DNA of 64,000 nucleotides. Origin: a bacterium SCSIO 12643 (GTDB lineage Bacteria > Bacteroidota > Bacteroidia > Flavobacteriales_G > Salibacteraceae). Numbering within the stretch: the stretch's first letter is position 1; each line of letters begins with the position of its first letter. Position numbers and translations under genes: made by a program. Of this stretch, positions 37,027 through 45,670 are shown piece after piece. The stretch is from contig CP073750.1 in the NCBI GenBank assembly GCA_024398135.1, forward strand, positions 1,674,001 to 1,738,000. The letters are read 5' to 3'. Under the pieces are notes generated by a model, which saw nothing but the letters and a program-made list of their open reading frames with translations, searched no databases and was not told the DNA's origin.

Positions 37027-37728
37027 ATGGGACTAAATAAATACGCTGTAATTGGACTGGGGCAATTTGGAAATGCCATCGCTAAAACCCTAACTGAAAG
37101 GGGCTCGGAGGTTATTGCAATAGACTCAGATATCAGAAAAATTGAAAATATTCAGGGCACGGTAAGACATGCTATTCAATTAGATTCTACCAATAAAAGG
37201 TCACTTGAGGCTCAAAACATTGAAGAACTAGAAGCTGTAGTTGTTGCTATTGGAAGAGATTTTGAGGCTTTGCTTTTAACTGCAGTTCATCTCAAAGAAA
37301 TCGGTGCCAATAGAATCATCGTTAGAGCCAACGGTCCTCAACAACGCATGATTTTAGAACAAATTGGTTTTAAGGAAATACTTTCACCTGAAAATGAGGT
37401 CGGAATTGCAGTAGCAGAAAGACTTCTCAATCCAAGCATTCTATCCTCATTACAACTTCGTGATGATTATGAAATTGTAGAAATAAGAGCTCCGCACCGC
37501 ATTTTTGGTAGGACCTTAGAAGAACTCGCCCTTCGTGAACATTATAAACTTACGATAGTCACCATCAAACGAGAATACTATCTGGGAGAAAAAGAAACCG
37601 GAGGTAAAAAGGTGGAAAAACATGTTTTAGGCGTTCCATCCCCTTCAACGATTATTCAAAGCGGAGACACTTTAATTATATTCGGTCAAGCTTCGGATAT
37701 TGAAGAATTTAGCAAATCAAATGGATGA
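37027..37728 (+). CDS. potassium-uptake regulatory subunit (KtrA/TrkA type, RCK domain)
   Basis: The 233-residue cytoplasmic protein has a Rossmann NAD-binding RCK-N domain (YAVIGLGQFGNAIAKTL, IAIDSD, LDSTNKRSL, VVAIGRDF) and a C-terminal RCK-C domain (YEIVEIRAP, GRTLEELAL, STIIQSGDTLIIFGQ). Such proteins gate KtrB/TrkH potassium channels in response to nucleotide. No channel gene is in the window, so its partner must be elsewhere. Single gene transcribed away from the epimerase. Confidence 0.93.
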   Translation: MGLNKYAVIGLGQFGNAIAKTLTERGSEVIAIDSDIRKIENIQGTVRHAIQLDSTNKRSLEAQNIEELEAVVVAIGRDFEALLLTAVHLKEIGANRIIVRANGPQQRMILEQIGFKEILSPENEVGIAVAERLLNPSILSSLQLRDDYEIVEIRAPHRIFGRTLEELALREHYKLTIVTIKREYYLGEKETGGKKVEKHVLGVPSPSTIIQSGDTLIIFGQASDIEEFSKSNG

Positions 37729-37734
37729 TTTCAT

Positions 37735-37742
37735 TACCTTCG
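37735..37742 (+). promoter_or_regulatory. candidate -7 element (TACCTTCG) before the ECF sigma gene
   Basis: TACCTTCG resembles the Bacteroidota TAnnTTTG element with one mismatch and lies 53 bases before the GTG start of the sigma-factor gene. No clear -33 box was found, so the call is weak. Confidence 0.3.
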
Positions 37743-37794
37743 CCACACATGTGATTTATCATAAAAATCTTTTGTAAGTTCCAGACTCCGGATT

Positions 37795-38391
37795 GTGTCT
37801 ATTTCTCCTTCCAATATACTTGATAACGAAACTGCTTTTGAAGCGTTCTTTAAGGAGAATTACAATTCTTTTTGCCGATTCGCATATACGTTTATCAATG
37901 ATGCAGATGATGCTGAAGAGATAGTCCAAAATTGCTTTGTTAAACTATGGGACGGACGTAAAACACTCATTTTAGGAAATAATCCCAAATCCTATTTATT
38001 TACCATGATTCGAAATGCTTGTTTGAATCAAATCAAGCATATTTCTATTCGGGAGGATTATAAGATTTACAATGAACGACTACGCTCAGAAGCTCAAACG
38101 GAAGAAGAGTCAGAAGATTCTGATCTACAACAAAAAGTAATCCATGTGATTCAAAATATGCCGGCTCAACGAAAAAAAATATTTGAGATGAGTCGTTTTG
38201 AAGGATTGAAATACAAAGAAATTGCAGAACATCTCAATATTTCAGTAAAAACCGTTGAAAACCACATGGGCAGTGCTATAAAGCAACTTCGCGAAGAGCT
38301 AAAAGACTATATGCATATTGGGCTTATCATTTATTTTGTAAACAAACTAGGGGATCAGGTAAATACGATTGTCTTATTTCTAGGATCATGA
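37795..38391 (+). CDS. ECF-family RNA polymerase sigma factor (FecI-like)
   Basis: The gene appears to start with GTG. Region 2 (FKENYNSFCRFAYTFINDAD, EEIVQNCFVKLWDGR) and region 4 (ALKYKEIAEHLNISVKTVEN-like, with SRFEGLKYKEIAEHL and VENHMGSAIKQLREEL) are both clear. FecI-type factors in Bacteroidota are held by FecR anti-sigma partners, and the FecR gene overlaps this one by 4 bases. The C-terminal 30 residues form an extra hydrophobic tail (MHIGLIIYFVNKLG), which is a little unusual. Confidence 0.92.
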   Translation: MSISPSNILDNETAFEAFFKENYNSFCRFAYTFINDADDAEEIVQNCFVKLWDGRKTLILGNNPKSYLFTMIRNACLNQIKHISIREDYKIYNERLRSEAQTEEESEDSDLQQKVIHVIQNMPAQRKKIFEMSRFEGLKYKEIAEHLNISVKTVENHMGSAIKQLREELKDYMHIGLIIYFVNKLGDQVNTIVLFLGS

Positions 38392-39386
38392 TGCAGGAAA
38401 ATCAAAATATAGATCATTTACTCACAGGTTACCTGAATGGAGAACTGAATGATTCTGATACACATATCGTTTCGGAATGGATTGCATCGTCAGAGAAAAA
38501 CCAAAAATGTTTTGAGGATTTTGCACGCATTTGGAATCTTTCACAAAACACAAACATCCCAGAATTCAGTTCTGAAAAAGCCTGGAAAAAAATAGCGCCT
38601 CAAATTCATAAAACACCATTTTACAAGCAGTCCTGGTTACAAATTGCGGCATCGATATTGATACTTATCGGTTCTATGACCATTATCTTTCAGCTTACAT
38701 CAGACGGTGGACAGACTTCTGTTTACACTTCAACAGAAATTTTAAATGATACCCTACAAGATGGTTCGGTCATCACGCTAAATAAAAATACGCAAATCAG
38801 TTATGCCGAAAACTTCAACTCCGATACCAGAGAAGTAAAATTAGAAGGTGAAGCATTTTTTGATATTGAACGAGACACGACCAGACCATTTATCATTCAC
38901 CTCGAACAAAGTGAAGTTCATGTATTGGGGACATCATTTAATATTAAATCTTCCTCAAAAGACGAACTCATTAGTGTTTACGTTAAATCCGGTGTGGTGA
39001 TGTTTAAATATCTATCTCAAGATTCCGATAGCACATATCTATCCATTAAACTACATGCGGGAGATAAAGTTATCTATAATAAAACCACCCAGAAACTGGA
39101 ACCGATACAAGATGCATCTGAAAAAGCTACTGAAATGTACTGGTTAAATCAAGAACTCATCTTTGATGGTATCGAACTGGGAAAAGTATCCAAAATATTA
39201 GAAAGCGTTTATGATGTAGAAATCTCTTTCAACGATGAGCATACCCCAAAATGTTTGTTAACGGTTAATTTCCAGAACTCAAATATCGATCATATCATGG
39301 CAGTAATTGCGACCACTTTTGAGCTTGAACTGGAACAACGTGATAATCACTATACACTTAAAGGAACCAGCTGTGCGCCAAATTAG
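38388..39386 (+). CDS. FecR-like anti-sigma factor
   Basis: The 332-residue protein has a short cytoplasmic domain (HLLTGYLNGELNDSDTHIVS), one membrane helix (LQIAASILILIGSMTIIFQL) and a periplasmic FecR domain (LQDGSVITLNKNTQISY, REVKLEGEAFFDIERD, IHLEQSEVHVLGTSFNIKS). It ends with a DUF4974-like STN-type module (LEQRDNHYTLKG). It should sequester the ECF sigma factor and release it on a signal from an outer-membrane partner. It overlaps the sigma gene by 4 bases and the following repeat-protein gene by 14. Confidence 0.94.
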   Translation: MMQENQNIDHLLTGYLNGELNDSDTHIVSEWIASSEKNQKCFEDFARIWNLSQNTNIPEFSSEKAWKKIAPQIHKTPFYKQSWLQIAASILILIGSMTIIFQLTSDGGQTSVYTSTEILNDTLQDGSVITLNKNTQISYAENFNSDTREVKLEGEAFFDIERDTTRPFIIHLEQSEVHVLGTSFNIKSSSKDELISVYVKSGVVMFKYLSQDSDSTYLSIKLHAGDKVIYNKTTQKLEPIQDASEKATEMYWLNQELIFDGIELGKVSKILESVYDVEISFNDEHTPKCLLTVNFQNSNIDHIMAVIATTFELELEQRDNHYTLKGTSCAPN

Positions 39387-41253
39387 TTGTTTGCTTTTTC
39401 TATTGATTTCGTTAGGTGTTTTTGCACAAAAGAAATCCAACTTAGAGGTGAATGTCTCTCTCAAGAAACAACCTGTTCGTATTTTATTTACGCAAATTGA
39501 ACAACAAACCGGTCTTCACTTTTCTTACAACTCCAACATTTTAAATGCAGATAGTTTAATTACATATTCTGCACATAAAACAGTAAAAAAGATAATTTCT
39601 GAAGTCTTTGACAGACAGATTCAATCCAAAATAATTGGATCACACATTATTCTGGTTCATAGCAAAAAGATAGAAAAGCAATACGATAAAGACCATCCCG
39701 ATTTTACGGAGTTTTCTGGGACTATTCTAAATGCAGTTACACGTAAACCCATTTATCAGGCAAGTATTTATAACATCTCATCCAGAACAACCGTATTAAC
39801 TAATTCTAAAGGACATTTTTCTATCACCATTGAAAAAGGAAGCATCAAGAATTTCAATGTAGCCAAATCTGGTTTTCAAGATATCATTATATCGGTGAAT
39901 GTACGTGAACAAAACAATATGGAGATCCTGCTCAAACCCCTCCATCCAAAACTTACCGTTACCTCGAAACCTACCCAAAATGCTACCATTCAGGAAAATC
40001 CCAATTTCGTTTTAAAAATGGTTCCTCCGGAGGGGTTAATTACTGTAGAAAACCTAAACGAAATTGAAGAAAAAAGAGTCGGGCAAGTCTCATTTATTCC
40101 CACTATTGGAACAAACATGAATGCCAGCGGAATTATTGATAATAATTTCTCTTTGAATATTCTTGGAGGCTATAATGGTGGCGTAGATGGTATTGAGGTT
40201 GGAGGTTTATTTAATATCCTCAATCGCAATATGGAGGGATTACAAATTGCAGGATTGGTAAATGTGGTTCAGGGGCACACTTCAGGTATGCAAGTCGCTG
40301 GGATCGTTAATAAAAACAAAAAGAATGTTACCGGATTACAAGTTGGTGGTATCAGCAATTTTCTTTCTGATAGTTTACATGGGATGCAAGTGGCTGGTGT
40401 AAGCAATATCGTAAACGGTCGGGTAAATGGATTTCAGGTGGCAGGAATCCATAATCATGTAACCAAGGATGTGAATGGCGTACAGGTAGGTGGAATTCTC
40501 AACTGGGTACAAGACAGCATTGTAGGCTTTCAAGTGGCAGGAATATCAAATATTGCCAATGGCAAAATGAATGGTTTACAAGTCTCAGGAATTCATAATT
40601 TATCTACAAAAGATATTGTTGGCGGGCAAATTTCTGCAATCACCAATCAAGCTCTTTCAGAAATGCATGGAGTTCAGCTATCACTCTTCAACTATGCAAA
40701 AATGAATAGCGGGCTACAATTAGGGCTGATCAATATTGCCGATACTTCTAATGGAATTGCGCTGGGGTTATTCAATTACATTAAAGATGGATACCATCCA
40801 ATTGAAATTTACGGAAATGAAGTTTTGTATACGAATCTTGCCTTTAAATCAGGGATGGATTATTTCTACATGACATACACCGCTGGTTTCCGTCCAAATG
40901 AACCACATATTTTAGGTTTGGGTTTAGGAATTGGATCTAAGATTAACACCTGGAAATGGCTCTCTTTTAGTTTAGATTTAACTTCCACATTTATCAATGA
41001 ACAGGAGTTTAACGCGGAATACGATTGGCAATTGAACCTACTGAATCGTTTTGACCTTACCGTTGATCTAAACATTAAAAAATTCTCTATCATATTCGGA
41101 CCTTCCATCAATGGTCATATTTCTGAAATGCAAAATTCATCTGGTGTCTTCACCACAAGCATCGCCAGAGAACCCTTCTATACTGAGGTTATTGATGGTG
41201 TTCAATTCCAGGCCTGGTGGGGCGCAAAAGCGGGGGTCAGATATTCTTTTTAA
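39373..41253 (+). CDS. outer-membrane STN / carboxypeptidase-regulatory protein with 16-residue GxQxxGxxN repeats
   Basis: I place the start at the GTG at 39373, which gives a signal peptide (VRQISCLLFLLISLGVFAQ) and a 14-base overlap with the anti-sigma gene; an ATG at 39307 would put 22 non-signal residues in front. The order is: STN domain (about 25-95, VRILFTQIEQQTGLHFSY), carboxypeptidase-regulatory-like β-sandwich (about 115-180, FSGTILNAVTRKPIYQASIY), then nine 16-residue repeats (GLQIAGLVNVVQGHTS, GMQVAGIVNKNKKNVT and so on), two 14-residue ones, and a C-terminal barrel-like region. The repeats resemble Leptospira LA_2272-type surface repeats. The STN domain is the signalling part normally found on TonB receptors. 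Confidence 0.88.
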   Translation: MRQISCLLFLLISLGVFAQKKSNLEVNVSLKKQPVRILFTQIEQQTGLHFSYNSNILNADSLITYSAHKTVKKIISEVFDRQIQSKIIGSHIILVHSKKIEKQYDKDHPDFTEFSGTILNAVTRKPIYQASIYNISSRTTVLTNSKGHFSITIEKGSIKNFNVAKSGFQDIIISVNVREQNNMEILLKPLHPKLTVTSKPTQNATIQENPNFVLKMVPPEGLITVENLNEIEEKRVGQVSFIPTIGTNMNASGIIDNNFSLNILGGYNGGVDGIEVGGLFNILNRNMEGLQIAGLVNVVQGHTSGMQVAGIVNKNKKNVTGLQVGGISNFLSDSLHGMQVAGVSNIVNGRVNGFQVAGIHNHVTKDVNGVQVGGILNWVQDSIVGFQVAGISNIANGKMNGLQVSGIHNLSTKDIVGGQISAITNQALSEMHGVQLSLFNYAKMNSGLQLGLINIADTSNGIALGLFNYIKDGYHPIEIYGNEVLYTNLAFKSGMDYFYMTYTAGFRPNEPHILGLGLGIGSKINTWKWLSFSLDLTSTFINEQEFNAEYDWQLNLLNRFDLTVDLNIKKFSIIFGPSINGHISEMQNSSGVFTTSIAREPFYTEVIDGVQFQAWWGAKAGVRYSF

Positions 41254-41323
41254 AAAAAATCAAATAGGACTAGGGGTAATTTAAAACCGAATTGTCTTCA
41301 TCATAGTTAAACTTAAAAACGAC

Positions 41324-42442
41324 ATGAAGACATTTCAAAACGCAATTATCATTCTACTGTTTTTCGTAGGCTCACCGCTTTGGGCTCAAAACGATACAAC
41401 GAAGAAATCTACCCCGGTTCAACTGACATTCCTTTACCCGATAGGTAGCAACGGAATGAACTCCCCCCAGTATACCAACAACGTATCCTTAAACATGATC
41501 TACGGAATCAATGGGTCTGTACATGGATTAGAACTTGCTGGAATTGGAAATGTATTAAAGTCAAACATGACCGGAGTTCAAATGGCCGGAATTACCAACA
41601 TTACCGCAGGATATGTGAATGGAATTCAATGTGCTGGTATTTACAACCATACCAATGCCAGAGTTACAGGTGCTCAGATGGGAGGTATTGCCAATATTGC
41701 CATGAAAGGTGTTGACGGACTACAAATAGGAGGAATTACTAATATATCTCGTCACAATACTACAGGTTTACAAATAAGCGGCATCTACAATTGGAGCCAC
41801 GGTAACACTTCCGGTGCTCAGGTTTCAGGTATCTATAATAGAGCGGACAAAAAGTTTTATGGCTTACAACTCGCCATGATCAATAGCGCCAAAAACATCA
41901 CCGGGTTACAGATCGGACTCATTAATGTAGCCGATTCTGCGGACGGTGTTTCATTTGGTTTGATTAACGTTATTAAAAATGGATACCATTCCTTAGAAGT
42001 ATCAGGTAATGAAGTTTTACCATTGGGCATCGCTTTAAAATCCGGTACAAATACCCTTTACAACATTTATTACGCAGGGGTTCAGGTCAACAATCCACAG
42101 GTTTTCGGATTTGGATTAGGTTTTGGATCCAATATCCAATTGGGCTCTAATTTATCCATGAGCATGGATGTCACTTCAAACTACATCAATGAATTGAAAA
42201 AGTTTGAATGGAAATTGAACCTCCTCAACCGACTGGATATGACCATGAATTATGATATCAATAAACACTTCACCATCCTGGCCGGACCATCATTTAATGT
42301 ACACGTATCGGAACTGGGATACGAATCCACAGGAGGGTTTACTACCGCTATCGCCAAAAACCCATTTTACACCGAAACATTTTACCAAACTCAAGTTCAA
42401 ATGTGGATCGGAGCAAAATTCGGTGCACGATTTAATTTCTAG
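41324..42442 (+). CDS. outer-membrane 16-residue-repeat protein, paralogue without STN domain
   Basis: A signal peptide (NAIIILLFFVGSPLWAQ) is followed by seven exact 16-residue repeats (GLELAGIGNVLKSNMT, GVQMAGITNITAGYVN, GIQCAGIYNHTNARVT, GAQMGGIANIAMKGVD and others) and two 14-residue ones. The C-terminal half (NGYHSLEVSGNEVLPLGIA, GFGLGFGSNIQLG) matches the preceding protein closely, so this is a tandem duplicate lacking STN and carboxypeptidase-regulatory domains. It ends with IGAKFGARFNF, barrel-like. Function unknown. Confidence 0.88.
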   Translation: MKTFQNAIIILLFFVGSPLWAQNDTTKKSTPVQLTFLYPIGSNGMNSPQYTNNVSLNMIYGINGSVHGLELAGIGNVLKSNMTGVQMAGITNITAGYVNGIQCAGIYNHTNARVTGAQMGGIANIAMKGVDGLQIGGITNISRHNTTGLQISGIYNWSHGNTSGAQVSGIYNRADKKFYGLQLAMINSAKNITGLQIGLINVADSADGVSFGLINVIKNGYHSLEVSGNEVLPLGIALKSGTNTLYNIYYAGVQVNNPQVFGFGLGFGSNIQLGSNLSMSMDVTSNYINELKKFEWKLNLLNRLDMTMNYDINKHFTILAGPSFNVHVSELGYESTGGFTTAIAKNPFYTETFYQTQVQMWIGAKFGARFNF

Positions 42443-42471
42443 AAACACTAAACTTATTAATTTTAAATCCC

Positions 42472-44814
42472 ATGAATCAATATAAACTCATCTGGTTTTC
42501 ACTCCTCACTGTGATTTCATTAAGCTCGTTTACTCAAAATTTAACGCAAACCGTAAGAGGAACTGTTATCGATAAAGACACGCAACAGCCCATTATTGGG
42601 GCCAATGTGATCATTGTTGGAAGTGATCCCTTTCAAGGAGCCAGTACAGACATTAACGGTCAATTTATAATCAAAAACGTAGCCGTAGGGCGTGTTAGTT
42701 TAGAAGTAACCGCCTTAGGCTACGAACCACAAATGTTATCCAATATTGTAGTTGAATCAGCCAAAGAAACCGTTTTACATATCGAAACCATAGAAGCCTA
42801 TGAAATGTTGAATCAGGTGACTATTACAGCACAGGAAGAACGGGGTGAATCCATTAATAAAATGGCTACCGTGAGTGCCAAAACCGTTACTGTTGAGGAA
42901 ACCGGAAGGTATGCGGGTTCTTTGAATGATCCTGCCCGTATGGTTTCAGCCTTTGCTGGAGTTGTTGGAGATGCTGAGGGAAATAATGATATTGTTGTAC
43001 GTGGAAACTCTCCCAGAGGAATTTTATGGCGCTTAGAAGGTATCGAAATTCCAAACCCAAATCACTTTGCAGATGAAGGCAGTACTGGTGGTCCTGTAAA
43101 CACATTAAATGCAACGATGTTAGCCAATTCTGATTTCTTTTCTGGAGCTTTTGCCCCGGAATACGGAAATGCACTTTCAGGGGTATTTGATACTAAATTC
43201 CGAACAGGAAACAATCAAAAAAGCGAACGTTCTTTCTCAATTGGGGTATTGGGAACAGATATCACTCTGGAAGGACCTTTTAGTTCTAACTACAATGGCT
43301 CATATCTGGTGAACTACCGTTATTCAACTTTGGATTTACTAGACGCTGCCGGGATTCTACAATTTGGTGGAATTCCTAAATATCAGGATGCTTCATTCAA
43401 AATCAATCTTCCATCCAAAAAATGGGGAAACTTCTCCATTTTTGGATTAGGCGGACTAAGTGCTATTAATCAGAAATATGAGGATGAAGATACACAGGAA
43501 GTGGTGAGTAAAACAGAGGTCAAAGACGCTGTAGGTGTGATCGGAATTAATCACAATTATATCGTGGGTAAAAGCAGTTACTTTCATTCTTACGTTTCCG
43601 CTTCCGGAACCAGCAACAAAATATTCGATCAGACCAAAGATGAGGTCAGAAATGAATTTTATGATAGCTACGTTCAGGATTTTAAAAAGAGTACTTATCG
43701 ATTCTCAACTTCGTTCCATCATAAATTCAACAGAAAAAACACGCTAAAAACAGGTGTGATCTATTCCATTCTGAACTACAATATGGGTTCTACAGTAAAT
43801 GATGACAACACTGTTCCCGTGGATTATATCAGAGCCTCTGGTAAAACATCTATGATTCAAGGATATTCTACCTGGAAACACCGTTTAACCAATGACATTA
43901 CCATGGTAAGTGGGCTTCACTTTACTCAACTTTATCTCAATAACAATTATGCTTTAGAACCGCGCCTTGGTTTAAAGTGGAATATGAATCAAAAAGAATA
44001 TGTTTCGTTTGGTTTCGGAATGCATAGCAAAGTAGAAAGCATTTCCGTTTATATGGCGAATGTTGAAGGGCAAGAAGGTACATATGCCAATCAGGATTTA
44101 GAACTCACCAAGTCCATTCATCTGGTAGCGGGTTTTGGACACAACTTCAATCCATATCTCACTTTAAAATCTGAGGTTTATTACCAACATTTGTACGATG
44201 TTCCTGTGAAAAATGATCCGAATAGCGCCTATTCCATGATCAATCAATCTACGAGCTATATTAACATTCCATTGGTTAGCGAAGGTACAGGAACCAACTA
44301 TGGTATTGAATTGACGTTGGAGCGTTATTTCCACAATCAGTTCTACTATATGTTGACTTCATCTTTATACCAGTCAAAATACACCGCGTTGGACAAAATA
44401 GAGAGAGACTCCAGATACAATGCCAATTATGCCTCCAATGTGGTGGTGGGAAAAGAATTTAATTTGAAATCTACCAAGAAAAACAAAACATTGGCAGTTA
44501 ATATCAAAGCTTCTTTGCTTGGGGGAAACAGATACACTCCAATTGATCTGGAACAATCGATCATTGAAAACGAAACCGTTTATGATGAATCCAGAATCTA
44601 TGGAGCAAAAGGTGATGATATTTTCTTCTTAAATTTAGGAATGACCTACAGAATCAATAGAAAAAAGGTAACCCATGAAGTCAAATTAGATATCCAGAAT
44701 ATCACCAACAACAAAGCCGCAGTAGGTTACTATTATGACGACACCAATCAGAAAATCGGAGAGTATTATCAATTGTCTTTGATTCCCAACCTGATGTACA
44801 TTATTAAATTCTAA
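42472..44814 (+). CDS. TonB-dependent receptor with carboxypeptidase-regulatory domain
   Basis: The 780-residue protein has a signal peptide, a carboxypeptidase D-regulatory-like domain (GTVIDKDTQQPIIGANVIIV, about 30-115), a plug domain (ARMVSAFAGVVGD, IVVRGNSPRGILWRLEGIEI) and a 22-strand-type barrel ending in LIPNLMYIIKF. It imports a ligand across the outer membrane with TonB energy. Unlike typical FecA-type partners of a sigma/anti-sigma pair, it has no STN domain; that domain is on the protein two genes upstream. Substrate cannot be told. Confidence 0.93.
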   Translation: MNQYKLIWFSLLTVISLSSFTQNLTQTVRGTVIDKDTQQPIIGANVIIVGSDPFQGASTDINGQFIIKNVAVGRVSLEVTALGYEPQMLSNIVVESAKETVLHIETIEAYEMLNQVTITAQEERGESINKMATVSAKTVTVEETGRYAGSLNDPARMVSAFAGVVGDAEGNNDIVVRGNSPRGILWRLEGIEIPNPNHFADEGSTGGPVNTLNATMLANSDFFSGAFAPEYGNALSGVFDTKFRTGNNQKSERSFSIGVLGTDITLEGPFSSNYNGSYLVNYRYSTLDLLDAAGILQFGGIPKYQDASFKINLPSKKWGNFSIFGLGGLSAINQKYEDEDTQEVVSKTEVKDAVGVIGINHNYIVGKSSYFHSYVSASGTSNKIFDQTKDEVRNEFYDSYVQDFKKSTYRFSTSFHHKFNRKNTLKTGVIYSILNYNMGSTVNDDNTVPVDYIRASGKTSMIQGYSTWKHRLTNDITMVSGLHFTQLYLNNNYALEPRLGLKWNMNQKEYVSFGFGMHSKVESISVYMANVEGQEGTYANQDLELTKSIHLVAGFGHNFNPYLTLKSEVYYQHLYDVPVKNDPNSAYSMINQSTSYINIPLVSEGTGTNYGIELTLERYFHNQFYYMLTSSLYQSKYTALDKIERDSRYNANYASNVVVGKEFNLKSTKKNKTLAVNIKASLLGGNRYTPIDLEQSIIENETVYDESRIYGAKGDDIFFLNLGMTYRINRKKVTHEVKLDIQNITNNKAAVGYYYDDTNQKIGEYYQLSLIPNLMYIIKF

Positions 44815-44877
44815 AAGATCAAATCAGGTTCATTTTTGATTAACTTCGTGCGGCTAAAAGCATTTCAAGGTCAATAA

Positions 44878-45594
44878 ATGAACTACTATTTCATCACGGG
44901 AACAAGCAGCGGCATCGGAAAAGCGTTAACCGAAGCCCTTTTAAAAAATAACCATACTAAGGTTTATGGAATGTCGAGACGTCAAGATGCAGTGAGTGGC
45001 AGTTACGTACCGATTTCCATAGACCTTTCTAAATCTGATGAAATTGAAGCTTTCCAATTTCCTGAACTAGCTGATGCAGAACGCATCGTTTTAATCAATA
45101 ATGCAGGTCAAATCGGAGATATAAAACCAGTGGGAAATGTAGTGAACCAGGCTATTGCAGATTTGTTTACCGTAAATGTTACCGCTCCGGGTATTTTAAT
45201 GAATAAGTTTATTCAAGCATATGGCGAACTTCCGGTTCAAAAAACTGTTTTGAATGTAAGTTCAGGTGCAGGCAAAAACGCGATAGAAGGTTGGGCGGCT
45301 TATTGTGGTTCTAAAGCAGCTATAGATTTATTCAGTTTAACGGTGTTTGAGGAGCAAAAAAGGGCAACCCACCCTACACAGATTTACTCTATCGCTCCAG
45401 GAGTTGTAGACACACAAATGCAAGCGGAAATCAGAAATTCTAACGAAACAGATTTTTCAAGACATACGCATTTTGTGAATCTCAAAAAGAACAATGAACT
45501 GACATCTCCGGATGAGGTCGCTGAAAAATATATCTATATTTTAAATCACACTGAAAAGTTCCCGGATTGTATCTTCTCACTCAGAGATTTATAA
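44878..45594 (+). CDS. short-chain dehydrogenase/reductase
   Basis: The 238-residue classical SDR shows the cofactor motif TGTSSGIGKAL, the NAG motif (LINNAGQIGD), the catalytic Ser (NVSSGAGK) and YxxxK (YCGSKAAID). The protein resembles the benzil-reductase/sepiapterin-reductase-like group, though the substrate is not predictable. It stands alone between the TonB receptor and the sigma-54 regulator. TAACTTCG at 44841-44848 could be its -7 element. Confidence 0.9.
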   Translation: MNYYFITGTSSGIGKALTEALLKNNHTKVYGMSRRQDAVSGSYVPISIDLSKSDEIEAFQFPELADAERIVLINNAGQIGDIKPVGNVVNQAIADLFTVNVTAPGILMNKFIQAYGELPVQKTVLNVSSGAGKNAIEGWAAYCGSKAAIDLFSLTVFEEQKRATHPTQIYSIAPGVVDTQMQAEIRNSNETDFSRHTHFVNLKKNNELTSPDEVAEKYIYILNHTEKFPDCIFSLRDL

Positions 45595-45603
45595 GTGATT
45601 CTT

Positions 45604-45633
45604 TTTGAGTTCTATTGATTATTTGTACTTTAG
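45604..45633 (+). promoter_or_regulatory. candidate housekeeping promoter for the sigma-54 response-regulator gene
   Basis: TTTG at 45604-45607 and TACTTTAG at 45626-45633 (7 of 8 positions scored against TAnnTTTG) are separated by 18 bases, in line with Bacteroidota promoters. The start codon is at 45671. No sigma-54 motif is seen here, so the regulator does not seem to use its own regulon's promoter. Confidence 0.4.
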
Positions 45634-45670
45634 ATGGTACGTAACTAGCTAACCATTTAGAGTTGAAATC

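Noticed and set aside
40213-42000. 48-base tandem DNA repeat
   Set aside because: Codons differ between units; the regularity is at protein level (16 residues), so it is treated as a protein repeat.
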